From positions 68,624,659 through 68,688,658 of the forward strand of contig CM049313.1 in the NCBI GenBank assembly GCA_026874595.1: a DNA stretch of 64,000 bases, read 5' to 3'. Under the pieces are notes generated by a model. That model worked only from the letters and a program-made list of their open reading frames with translations, ran no database searches and had not been told where the DNA came from. The position numbers were made by a program, and so were the translations under genes. Source of the DNA: Sipunculus nudus. Taxonomy: Eukaryota; Annelida; Sipuncula; Golfingiida; Sipunculidae. This document shows, in pieces, positions 32,220 through 44,299 of the stretch; the first letter of the stretch is position 1; each line of letters opens with the position of its first letter.

Positions 32220-32990
32220 TAGGTCAAAAGGTCAAAGGTCAAGGTCACAGGAGCCTCTTCTTTGAAAAGCCTGTAGATGCATTTTAAGCCAACCCTTTCA
32301 TCCCAATTCTTTGATCTTTCACATATAGCTCACCTACTAAGTTGGAGAAGAATCCTATAGATTTTGAGGTCACAAGGTCAAAGGTCAGGGTCACAGGATC
32401 CACTTCTTTGAAAAGGTTGTGGACACATTTCAAGCTAGACTTTTCATTCCAAACCTTTCAGCACTGATATGGCTTCTCTGCCAACAGGGGAAAAGACCTG
32501 TTGATTTTGAGGTCACAGGTCAAGTTCACAGCACCCACTTCTTGCATGGAGTAATTTTCAGGCAAACTTTTCAATCTGTACCTTCCATCTGTCATATATG
32601 GCTTACCTACCAATAAGGGAAGAAGCCTATTGATGTTGAGGTCAAAAGTCAAAGGTCAAGGACACAATATTTAATTGTTCTAAATGCTTGTTAGCATATT
32701 TCAAGTGTAACTGTTCAACCCAAACCTTCAGTCTTTCACATATGCCACATCTATGCATCACTCAGTTTGACTCAAACTTCATATTTATGGGTCTTTTTGC
32801 TTGAATAAATAACTTATTGATTTTGGGGTCAGCTGGTCAGCAGGTTAAAGGTTGCAGGTCAAAGTTATTCACCCATTGGTTGCCAAGTAATTACACCAGA
32901 TTTAAGTAGTTAGTAGTTACCCATCATTTAGAAAAAATCCAGTTGATATGTGGGCAAAAGGCCAAGGTCATAGGTCAGTGATGTTCACAA
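32220..32990. repeat. Diverged tandem units with AGGTCA direct repeats
   Basis: AGGTCAAAGGTCAAGGTCA-type clusters recur near 32222, 32371, 32510, 32640, 32825 and 32963, separated by related sequence (caaacctttca, cacatatggct, ccaacagggga). Direct AGGTCA repeats with one-base spacing are DR1-type nuclear receptor sites in animals. Function here is not shown. Confidence 0.6.
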
Positions 32991-34331
32991 TTACTTATTT
33001 TATAGGTCAGTGATGTTCACAATTACTTATTTTATAGACCATCTCTATTTTTCTTGTATATATAACCATCCCACCCCAGCTGGTAATCTCCTTATGTGGC
33101 TGTAATTGTGAGTGACACTGGTGACATATGACTCCCTTTTGTTTCAGCCTATTAAGTGATAAGGATCAGTGATAAGTACCTCGTTACTTCATAACAAAAA
33201 CACTGTTGTCTGAATGCTTCAGCCAGGCATTAAGACTATGAGAGTATAGTATTAAGGTTTAGCTACTGATTTATAAGATGATGGGAACATTTTGCAGTTT
33301 ATTTTATGGAATCCTAGCAATAAACATAGTTTCCTAGATATCTGAATATTTTAATATATATCACCACATATAAAAGCAAGTGTTTGTTTCATAATATGTG
33401 GATGTGTACCTTGATTTAGGATGGCTTTTTGTTTTATTTCAAGACCCTTAGTCATGCTTTCTGCATTTCTTTTCTTTCAGGTTTGGCAGTTTACCTACCC
33501 TGCTGACCCCATTGAAAAGCAGAGTGATAATAAAAAATATTGGACTTACACTTTTTACAATTGCATATCTATAAATCTGATATGAGCGCCTGGACATGCC
33601 TTTTGAATTATTTTGGGCATTCATTACTGGATAATTTGCCCCAAGTTTGGTCTCTTATTGGAGAATGTGGGATATCAAATGTCATACTTGTCAGAAATCC
33701 ATTATGTCTGCCAGTTAGCCACCTTAGAAATTATTTCTTCAGTGCAGTTTCAGTAATTTTTCTTTAATGTTTGGTCCGATTTAGAGAATGTTTGTTGTCT
33801 GATTTCAGACTTTTCAAAAGTCCAATATGGCCACCAGGCAACCATCTTTTAATTCCTTTTGATCATATTATCTCAAGAACAGTTAAAGTGAATGCAGTTG
33901 GATGTATGTTTATGTAATCTTGTAAAGGATTGGGTCAAATATTTCTGAATAAATATTACCATCATTTATAAAAGTGCAATACAGTTGGCTTGTATTGAAT
34001 AAAAATTCATACAGAAGCACCTGTTTCTAAATAATTGCATCCGCCAAAACAGAGTTTTGCGGATACTAGGTTTTCAGCTGCACGCCGCTGCCGCCGCGTA
34101 CGTGTCCGGAGAACTCCTCCATAACCGCTGGGCAGAATTTTACGAAACCCGGGATTATGTTCAGTTCACATGTGAACCGCTGCACCCCAATTTTGTTTTG
34201 ACCTCTGACCTTTCTTCTGCACTCTGCGTCAGTTTGTGTGTCTGTTTCCACACATAAACCAACATATCTCGGGAACCGTTTTTTTTTTGCACAAATGTAG
34301 CCCTTGGAGAGCTGTTTAACATACAAAAAAT

Positions 34332-35209
34332 GGTGGCGCCACCTGCAACCATGTTTGCACAGTGTCCATCTGTTTGTATGCCTTGGGTTAAAATCACTCA
34401 TATCTCCGCAGTGGTTTGACTAATTCACCTGAAATTCAGCATGCGTATACAAATATAGCCCTGGGATAGCTTTATAACATATACAACAAAAGGTGGCGCC
34501 ACCTGCAACCATGTTTGCACAGTGTCCATTTGTTCATCTGCCTGGGGTTAAAAGCACTCATATCTCTGCAGTGGTTTGACTAATTCACCTAAAATTCGGC
34601 ATGCGTATACATCCTAGACAGCTTTTCTGATTTTATGACAGGTGGCGCCACCTACATTAACGTTTACGCTGCAGACATCCAAGCTCATATCTCGGGAACC
34701 GTTTGACCGATTGAGCCAAAATTTTGCATGTGTATAGATCTCACATAGCTCTGTATCATACGCAAAACTGGTGGCGCCACCTGCAGCCATTTTCGCACAG
34801 CTCCCGTCTATTTGTCTGCCATGGGATAAAATCACTCATATCTCTGCAGTGGTTTGACATATCTGCCTAAAATTTTGCAGGTTTATACATCCCCGACAGC
34901 TCTCTTGATTTTATGACAGGTGGCGCCACCTACATTCTACATTTATGCAGCAGATATCCAAGCTCATATCTTGGGAACCGTTTGACCGATTGGGCCAAAG
35001 TTTTGCATGTGTATAGTTCTCACATAGCTCTTTATCATACGCAAAACTGGTGGCACCACCTGCAGCCATTTTTGCACAGCGTCCATCTGTTTGTCTGCCA
35101 AGGGCAAAAATCACTCATATACATGTAGTGGTTTGACTTATCTGCCTTAAATTTTGCATATTTATACAACTTGGACAGCTTTCTGGATTTTGTGGTAGGT
35201 GGCGCAACC
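34332..35209. repeat. Higher-order tandem array of GGTGGCGCCACC palindromes
   Basis: Palindromes start at 34332, 34492, 34641, 34770, 34919, 35049 (GGTGGCACCACC) and 35198 (GGTGGCGCAACC). After the first step the spacing alternates 149 and 129-130, so the unit is a ~279-bp dimer. Between palindromes recur cactcatatctctgcagtgg, accgtttgaccgatt and gcatgtgtatag. The palindrome reads the same on both strands. Confidence 0.85.
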
Positions 35210-35678
35210 TACATACACAATGGGGCTGCAGACATCCATGCTAATATGCAACACTTCACTCTATTTCCCCTTGCCACTCAATCCATGCCTCACTTCACCA
35301 GTTCCACTCTGATTTAGGCGGATACACGTAGTCGCTTGTCGACTACCCGTATTCTAGTTCTGGCATGTATTTCCTTGATTTTTGCTATATATTTTGATCT
35401 TATATTTGCCCTTTGTGAAGTTCCTTATGAGACTGACAGGTTTCAAGCAAGCTGTTGGAATAGTTCCTGATAGCTTAACAATCATGCATTTTCCTCAGAC
35501 CATCAATTCACTGTGTTTTAACCAGACATAGGTGATATATATTTCTGTTGTCATAGAAAATTTTCAACAAATTGGCAAATTGGTTCTTCAAAATTTGACT
35601 GGAAGTTGTGAATCTCAGTCCATGATGTCACAGGTCATGCATGGCAGCTGAGCGTCATGACCCATGGGTCACTTGTTC

Positions 35679-36224
35679 TTCACTCCCACCACATAATGTG
35701 AAATATTTTCATTATACCAAATTAATGTTTGCTCATTTGTCAGAATTAGGCCTATATATTATTTATAATGACGGAGCATATATTAATGCCAACATGGTGA
35801 GGTTATTGAAATGTGCACTTAATACTAAATTGTCTCAATATGAGTTGAATGATTTAGGAAAAATTGTTGGTTTAATGAGGGTAATTTCTAGAAAATTCAA
35901 ATGATTTGTTTTATTCCACAATATATTGTGGTGCGAACATGTTCCCCCACCACTGGTATGGTAAGCTGTCAGAGAGGTGCTGAAATGCACATTTTAAGGC
36001 TGATACCTGTCAAATACCTGCTGAGAAATGAGAAGGCACATACACTTGGCTAATGTTATTGTACTTGACACAAAAGGTCTTGTGTACAAAAAAAGCTGCT
36101 ACTACAAACATCAACCAGCTTTGTAAACCAGAATATCTCTCAATCTTTTGATTGTTATTTATCCAATAATTCAACCAAAAAAAAATCAATTGAGCAAACT
36201 TGAACAAAGGCCACTAAAGAATCA
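35679..36224. other. Spacer between two Helentron-like copies
   Basis: An 87-codon open frame (35641-35904) crosses from the end of copy 3 into this spacer. It has no recognised domain and no splice context, so it is not called as a gene. Confidence 0.4.
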
Positions 36225-38689
36225 TTTTTAGCTCAGCTGACTATATATAAGTCATCTGAGCTATAGTCGTGGTCCTTTGTCCGTCGGCTGTCCGTCCGTC
36301 CGTCCGTTAAACTGGCACGTTTTGAAACCGTTAGACCTACGAATCCGAAATTCGGCATACAGTTAGATGTACCCAAAATCTCCTACCATACCGAAAATTG
36401 GGTCATTAAGACTTTCGAGATATTAAGGAAAAACCTCCATTTTCCATAAAAAAACCATTGTTACACTATAAGACTGCCTTATATCAAATCACTGATCTGA
36501 TTTTGATCATAGTGAATATGCATATTCTTCCATACATTTTCTATGTACAAACAAAAAATTAGGTCAGTATTGCGTAATATGTTGAAGTTATGGGCGGGAA
36601 CATAATGCACCTCATAAAAAATCAGTAAATATATTAACTCACTTAACATAAGAATGGTTGAAGCTAGAGACTTCTTTTCAGGGATAAAACTCCATTTAAT
36701 CAAGATTCAATTGTATACCGAAAATAAGATCTGAATTTTTACAAATTTTATAAATTATTCACATAATTATGAAATCAGTACCTAAAATTTTGCCCAAATT
36801 TGGGCGTGGCACTTTTTTCCCTATAAGTACTGTTGGTTTAATTTTCATATCATGCACACGTAAGGATTTCAGCTTCTAAATTCTGAAATTTGAAAGGAAT
36901 TGACCAAAAACTGTAGCTTTTATTACATTTTTATGAGACCATGTCACACCTAGGCTGTACTAAGGCCCCTCTATATGTCCCCATATTGACTTTTCATGCT
37001 TGAAACGAGGCATATACTGCAGCCAGCCAGCTCTTGGGTGGCCTCAGCTGGATAAAGCTATTCAACCCCAACCCCCCCCCCCCCCCCCTCCTCTTGTAAT
37101 TGTTTGGCCAAAAACATAACAATAAACAATAATTAAAAAAAAGAAAAAAAGAAAAATAAATGGAAAAGTAATTTTCATGGTTAATGAGTAACAGGGACCT
37201 TGCAATTACTGATGTTTTATGGATCTTTCATGGATTGCTGAAAATATATTTCAAATGACACCATGCAGTCACCATTGGGTATTTTTTAATTTCAATCATA
37301 AAAATGAAAAATAAATAATTAAATAAAATTGTTGTTTACTATAAGGGATTATGTGAAGCAAGTTAATGATAGATAAGGATGCATTTGATCATATTAAATA
37401 TTCTAAATTTCCAGGTCTTTTCCAGGTGTTTAATTTGTAGGGGTTTTTTTTATTAAAAAATTAAAAAAATGAAATATTTCAACAATTAAAAAAAATACTC
37501 AGACGGGTGCTCATTAAAGATGCCAATATGTTTGAATAATAACATTCAGACTCATGGCTGTATCAGCTGTTACATGATACTGGGTAAATAATCAAAATTT
37601 TTATTTCTGATAACTTTATTTCAGTTAATAAAATTAAACATTCCCAACTCCAGTTTGCTCCTTGTATAATATATAGGTTTGTTTTGATCCTTGGGTTACT
37701 TTTAACACATGCATTAGTTTCGTAGTAGAGATTATTTTCTTTTTTTTCTGATACAAATTAAAAAAAAAAATTTTTTTAAATGTGATAAAAAAAATCAGGT
37801 CTTAAAGACAAGTTCTCATTATGATGTCTATTATGTTAATAATTGTCATAAGTGTCTTGACAGTGATGTGAAAGTATTCAAAAGTAAATATAATATTTTT
37901 TTTTATAAATTAAAGCCATAAAACCAGGTAGTTACAATCATTATTTAAATTTGTGATATTTGTATATTCTGGATTCTCAACAGTTTCGTTCAACTGAAAC
38001 TGAATAAATATGAGACCTTGAGTGAAAACTTAATAATTGTATTCAAATATGATTTTAAAAAATTTAATAGTTCAATAATGAAAATTAATACAAATTCTAA
38101 TACAGGTAAAAAGAAAGAATTTGAGTGCAAATACTTTCAAAGTTTATTCATTAATGCATTCATGAATATATTTTATAATTTATTTTAATCATTAATTTCA
38201 ATTATATTATTAAAAGAAATCTTTTCAAATGTTACTGTTAATATTTTTCAATTAAAATTATATTTTGCCCAATAATTCCAATTAATTTTTAATGAATAGT
38301 TTAACTCTCATATCATTTGCTAGTGGTACTTTTGGCTATGGGCAACGTGAAATTATTGAATAACAGTTAACTCATTTGTAAAAAGCATGCATGATAATTA
38401 ACGTGACTTACAGTGGACATTTATTTCCTGTTACTAGTGTTAGTGCTGTGGATTTAATTTTCACAGCATGTACACATAAGCATTTCATCTGATAAAATCT
38501 GAAATTTGAAACCAATTGATCAAAAACTGTAGATGTCATTCAAGTTTACCAGCACCATGCCTTGATTGTTATCATCAAGTCAGTGAAATGTGTGCTTGGG
38601 CAGTATTACATAACCAGTTCAACTTCTGACCTAGCCACTGCCTCTGTGATTGTCTGGGTCAGGCTGGGTCAGGCAGTAATTACCAGAGA

Positions 38690-38752
38690 GCCTCTCTCTC
38701 TCTCTTATCTCCCGCTCTCTCTCTCCATGACAGTCTAGCTCACTCTCTCTTG

Positions 38753-38789
<37 letters not shown>

Positions 38790-38929
38790 TCTTATCCCAT
38801 TCTCTCTCACCCCTAAGCCTAGCTCCCATTCTCTCTGCACCCCATTCTTTTGACAGGTACTATAAACCAGATTAATTAGCTATGAATGTTGAAGCAATTT
38901 AGAAATGTGAATCAACTGAAATATTCATA

Positions 38930-38994
<65 letters not shown>

Positions 38995-39000
38995 AAAGAA
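38690..39000. repeat. CT and TA microsatellites inside copy 2
   Basis: (CT)n interrupted array at about 38694-38800 and (TA)n at 38930-38992. Arg/Glu-rich open frames here are repeat artefacts. Confidence 0.85.
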
Positions 39001-39629
39001 AGGAATAAAGGCAGATATTGTAAATTTTTCCTGGCTCAGTAGAATGGGAATAAAAATGATTTGCTTTGTTTCTCCACCTGCCTGCTTAAATATTTAATAA
39101 ATTATTAATAAACATTTTTCTCTGTAAGCACTTGAATTCAATTTAATATATCCTGTATGAATATGCAAGGGTGCTGTAACTCCCACCATCCCCTTCCCCC
39201 AACCCATAGAGTCCTTGCTCTTTGGCACTGTGAACAATAGTTCTTTTGCTTTTCCATTAAATTTAATAATTGAAGATAATATATACAGAAAGACTTAGGC
39301 GTTTTAACTCCCATCATAACCCCCTCCCCCCGTCAATCCTTCCACCTGTTAAGTTGGGACTTTATGGCTACTGTATACATATGATAAAATAAAAAAATTG
39401 GGTTTATTAAAATAATTGGATCTCATTAATCAAATCTTTAAACTGTTGAACTGTCAACAGCTTATCAAAAAGGTAACCAATGGAAACACATGGTCAGATC
39501 TCAAAATATTATTTGCAACAATTTCTTCAACCATGGCCAAGATTACCTTTTTCCGATCAGACTTTATCTGCTTTTCATAATATTTTAGATTTTAACCTTC
39601 CAGGTGTTTAAGTACTGTTGAATGCTCCA

Positions 39630-39775
<146 letters not shown>

Positions 39776-40559
39776 ACATCCACCTCATAGCTGCCCTCAC
39801 TGTCCCCTTCTCTGAGCCCCGTCCCAATGTCAGCCTCAGTAAACAAGAACAAGATGAATCGGATATATTCATACTTTAATATTTTGTATAACTATTCGTC
39901 CATAGGTATCTATGTACATGCCAGAAATTATGCCAATATTGTGTAATATGTAGACATAGTGGGCATCAAAATAATGTACATTGTCAAGACTGAAGAGATA
40001 TTGTGTCATACAGTAACAAATTCATAAATCCCCTCATCAGCATAGTAAATCATAACATCATATCTGTCAAATTGAAATCTTGCAGACTTCCATACACTAT
40101 AGATCCTTCAACAAATAGCCTATTCATCATTCTACTACTGCTTATTACTGCTGTCATTGCATTCATATTTGCTCAGATACATCGCGATTTTCAACCCCTC
40201 CTAAATAAATAAAAATAAACCACTATATTTTACTCTATTAATCCATCAGTCAGGTTATTTCATTTATTATTTACTCACATATTACATTACATTCCTTTAT
40301 AATAGCCCAACATGTCCATAATATTCATAAGCTTTATCGACTGGATATAGTATCACAATGGAGAATCATTTATGGTCCAATCACAATCAGCTGAGCGCCG
40401 TGACCCATGGGTCCCTTGTTTGTGCAATGTTGAAGAATTAGGCACAGTAGTTTTGCAGAAGAAGACTACAGCAGCTACCAAATAACCAACTTCAACTTTT
40501 ATAACTGTACCAAAAAAAAAACCAAAAAACAAAGAACCCGACCTATTCGTATATTCTTA

Positions 40560-41198
40560 ATTAAGAGAACCATACCCTAATATAATTCTTGTGAAATATT
40601 AAATAATTCGGTTTGACAGCTTCATCAAAAAAAGATTTTTGACTGTAGTGGCTGAAAGATCTCGAGGCTAAAGTTACAATCCCCCCCCCCCCCCCGTATA
40701 AAATAAGTCGATAGCAGTGGTGCCACCAAAAAAAAACCTCAGTTTCAAATATGAGTAATTTGACCATTATTTGCATAAAATTTAGTGATGCTAGCCCTTG
40801 TCGTTTCGGAGAATGTAATTTTAATAGTATACTTATTTGGCCAAATGACAATTAAAGATTGCCTTTTCTGTACGTTACTCAGCATAAAAGTCACCTAACT
40901 GGAACCATAATAACAAACTTGATAAAGCTTGGATCTTTGAATATTTTTTTTTAATATTGAACAATTTGGCTTTACAGGGAAGCAGATTAAGAAATACAAC
41001 TTTTTTTCAGCTTTTTCCCTGTCAAATTACGCTGATGCAGATAGTCCCAAAAAACAAGCAAAATCAGGGTTTTACAGATGACTCATAAAATTTAGTGATG
41101 CTGGCTCCTGCCGTTTCGGAGATAGTTGCTTAACGTACGGACGGTGACGGACAGACGACGCCACACCACCGCATATGCTCCCTGGTTCGCTAAAAATT
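40560..41198 (-). mobile_element. Second nonautonomous family, minus-strand copy
   Basis: Read on the minus strand it begins TTTTTAGCGAACCAGGGAGC, then GGTGTGGCGTCGTC, and shares ggcaggagccagcatcac and aaattttatg with the plus copy at 41871. It also carries a palindrome-like GGTGGCACCAC near 40711 and a poly-C tract at 40681. The far end is not resolved. Confidence 0.55.
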
Positions 41199-41870
41199 GC
41201 CTCTTACATTTCCATGCCCTCCTTGATTGATTCTTTCTTCGACACCAGAGGGCGCTGAAAATGCGCTCGATGACAATCCCCTTGCTCAGCTTTCTACCCC
41301 CCCCCCCCCCCCCCCCCCAAAACGTCCATATTGAACTTCTGGTGGCGAATCTGTTAATTTTTAAAGAAGCCCATGAGCCACATGTTCAAGGTTACTTTCA
41401 TGTCCACCTTATTGTTCTTGATATGTAATAAAAATACTCATACCCTGGTGATGAGAAAGAGATATTTCATGGCTTTGCTTATATAATTAATACGCAGTTG
41501 TTTTTTACCTGCTTCCGCTCTGATTTTAAGGTCCAAATTCTGCACACGTATGGTCGGTGCGCTCTTCTTTTGCGGGATTGTTTCCTATTAAGCTGCATAA
41601 TCATCTTAATATTACCCCCATAGGTACCCGTATTTCACGTGTACTTTAGGGTCCTCCAAGCATGTCACGCCTTTTCAGGAGGCGCCCCGGGGATTCTCCC
41701 GCATGTCAAGCTCACTGCCCTGATAAGACTATGGCCAGAAAGCATGTTTTGCCCAAGCCTGGAGTTTTCGTGATATAAGCGGTCTCGCGGGTCCACTCTA
41801 TTCCCCATTGACCTCCTAAATCCCTTATAACACCTGCATAGGAATTTTACTTTCTCTAAAGGAAGTAGTG
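41199..41870. other. Spacer between head-to-head repeat copies
   Basis: Holds a 20-base poly-C tract near 41298 and an isolated CTCF-like ACACCAGAGGGCGCT at 41242-41256, which fits the core consensus at 14 of 15 positions. No gene seen. Confidence 0.5.
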
Positions 41871-42890
41871 TTTTTAGCGCACCAGTGAGCTTATGCGATG
41901 GTGTGACGTCGTCCGGCAGGAGTTAGCATCACCAAATTTTATGCAAAAAAATTAGTCATCTGGAAAACTCTTAAAAACGGCTTTTGCTTATTTTTCGGCT
42001 GACTGCATTTTCTTAGAATTTATAGGGAAAAAGGCTTAAAAAAGCTTTAAATACTTCTTCTCCGAAACTATTCAGCCAAATGGTCCAATATATCACAGAA
42101 ATGATTCCTTGAACAATCTCTCTCAAGTTTGTTCGAATGGTTAAGTTCGGTGATTTTCGGCCGAGTTACAGGAAGTTGAACTTAGTCATCTGTCCAAAAA
42201 AGCATACTAAAATTTAAATCTAAAAAACGGCTGGAGCTATCATCACCAAATTTTATGCCAATGTTGGCCACATGAGGCATATCTGAAATAGATCTATTGG
42301 TGGCGCCACCTGCATCGGCCTTTTTTGTACGGGGTTCATCAGTACACGTATCATACTGAAGGCTACAAAAAACTTCTTCTCTGAAACTATACGGCCAAAT
42401 TGTTTAATATCGCACAGAAATGATCCTAGGGTAGTGCTTTCTGACATTTATTCAAATGGTCTCAGTTCGGTGATTTTGGCCAAGTTATGGGAAGCTGAAT
42501 TTAGTCATATGCCATAACAGCCAATTTTAGTTCAGTCGCTACAAAGATCTTCTCCTCAAAAACTACTGGGCCAAATTCTTAAATCTCACACGTTTATTAT
42601 CCTTAGATCTTAATAATTTAAGTTTGTTCAAATGGTTATGGTTCAGTAATTTTTGGCTGAGTTACGGGAAGCTGAACTTAGCCATTCTATATGAGTTATA
42701 AACCTATAGAACGTTTTTCGACTGACGCCACTGAGGCCAGTTTGTTAATGTTTTACAAGAATAATCCCCTGAATAATTCTTATACAGAATAATTGTCTTT
42801 AATGGTTCCAAAGAATGAATTTTGGCTGAATAATAAAAATTGAATTGAGTCATTTTACCATATATGTTAGCTGTGTGAAGCAGTTACATC
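41871..42890 (+). mobile_element. Second nonautonomous family, plus-strand copy
   Basis: Begins TTTTTAGCGCACCAGTGAGC, then GGTGTGACGTCGTC. It has repeated subunits (gagttacgggaagctgaa, aaactattcagccaaat-like) and GGTGGCGCCACC at 42299. It faces away from the minus copy ending at 41198. The 3' limit is approximate. Confidence 0.55.
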
Positions 42891-44299
42891 TACCAAGCAC
42901 CAGTTTATCAGCATCCGTTACATCATGCCTCTAGACATTTAGATTTCAGGTTATCTATGGTTAATATTGACAAGAATGTTTTTAAAGCTTTTAAAAAAAT
43001 GTAGATAAATGATTTGAGATATCCCTCATGACAGGCAATGTTAACACACAGCTCTCTGTGGCTAAATAAAGACGGCTGTATATGGATTATAAATAAATGG
43101 TATCCATACTCAACTTATTTTAAGATTTTCCCATCAGTGAGATGTATCTGTATTATATTTTGCATTCAGTATGCATCTGTAGTAATTTTTCATATATTCC
43201 TTATTTCTTTTTTTTTCAGAAAAAGTCAACTGAAAAGCATTTTGTATTTGGGAAATGTATTTCAAAGTTATTTCAAGTAGGGACCACTTTTGTGTACAGG
43301 TGGCAGCACCTGGTTTACCATTGGCAGATTGCCAAGATTTGCCAGTGGCTGGATGTAGGCCATCAGCAAAGATTATGTTAGCTCTATAAAAAGCTTTTGC
43401 ACAGAGCCAGGACTGGAAGAAGTGCAGCCAGATATAGGTCAAGAGTTCACTCAATGCAGTAGCTGCATTCTATATATATATAGCTTTGGCAGACTACCAA
43501 CTGTGTCAGATTATGCAACAGGTCACAGTTCACTCAGTGCAGCCAGGCACAGGTCAAAGGTTAACTCAGTCTAGCCAGGTGTAGATCAAGAGTTCACTCA
43601 GTGCAGTAGCTTGAGCCAGCAATTGGTCACAGTTCACTCGGGGCTACTGCCTTTCTCACCTAAGCCTGGTCAGCCCAGTGCATCAAACTCAAGGGAAGTT
43701 TGATGCCCTGGCCTAATATTTTGAGCTGTCAATGTGTCATTGATGGCTTTCTTGTTCCAAGACAGGTGTTGCCAACAACAATGACTTTTGCACAGTGTAT
43801 ATGTCCCTGGTTATTTCTGAGGAGGGGTTTGACATATTAGTCTGAAATTGGGATATATATATATATATATATATATATCTTTGATAGCTTCGTTGTATAC
43901 AAGATTGTTGGTGCCAGCTACAATCATTTTTGTGTTGTGTGCACCCATGCCAAAATTTCAGCAGTGATGTTTGTGTAATTGTTTCTTGTTCAAAATGTTT
44001 AGTACTTGCATTGTTCATGTACATGTTACAAATGTACTTAAAAAGTAATGGTCCAGCATGGAAGCATTATACCTGGTGTATATCCGATTGCACAGGTTCG
44101 CATTAGGCCTGTAGGCCTCGTTTAATTCAAACTCAAAACAAAGAAAATGACCCCGCTTTCAAAGCGAGAAGGGTCAAAACGAGACCATTTGCACGACCAT
44201 GTACCGTTTGACATAAATTTTGGGTTAACAGGAATGTTGTTATCTGGACATTAAAAAGTATCTTTTCACGAAAATATGGTCTAAACAGTTCGGCAAATT
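42891..44299. other. Intergenic stretch with lineage-type repeats
   Basis: Contains diverged ~70-90-bp units of the form caggtcacagttcactcagtg(cag) at about 43380-43640 and a short TA run at 43853-43879. No supported gene. Confidence 0.45.

Larger units (their letters stand above)
31892..35678 (+). mobile_element. Helentron-like nonautonomous element, copy 3
   Basis: Begins TTTTTAGCTCAGCTGACTTT and ends CAGCTGAGCG..GACCCATGGGTC, like the other copies. Its interior differs: tandem units rich in AGGTCA (32220-32990), single-copy DNA, then a palindrome array (34332-35209). It may be a composite of more than one insertion between family ends. Confidence 0.55.

Noticed and set aside
35641-35904. 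87-codon frame between two mobile elements
   Set aside because: Its start lies within the conserved 3' end of an element, with no splice signals or recognised domain; AT-rich chance frame is more likely.
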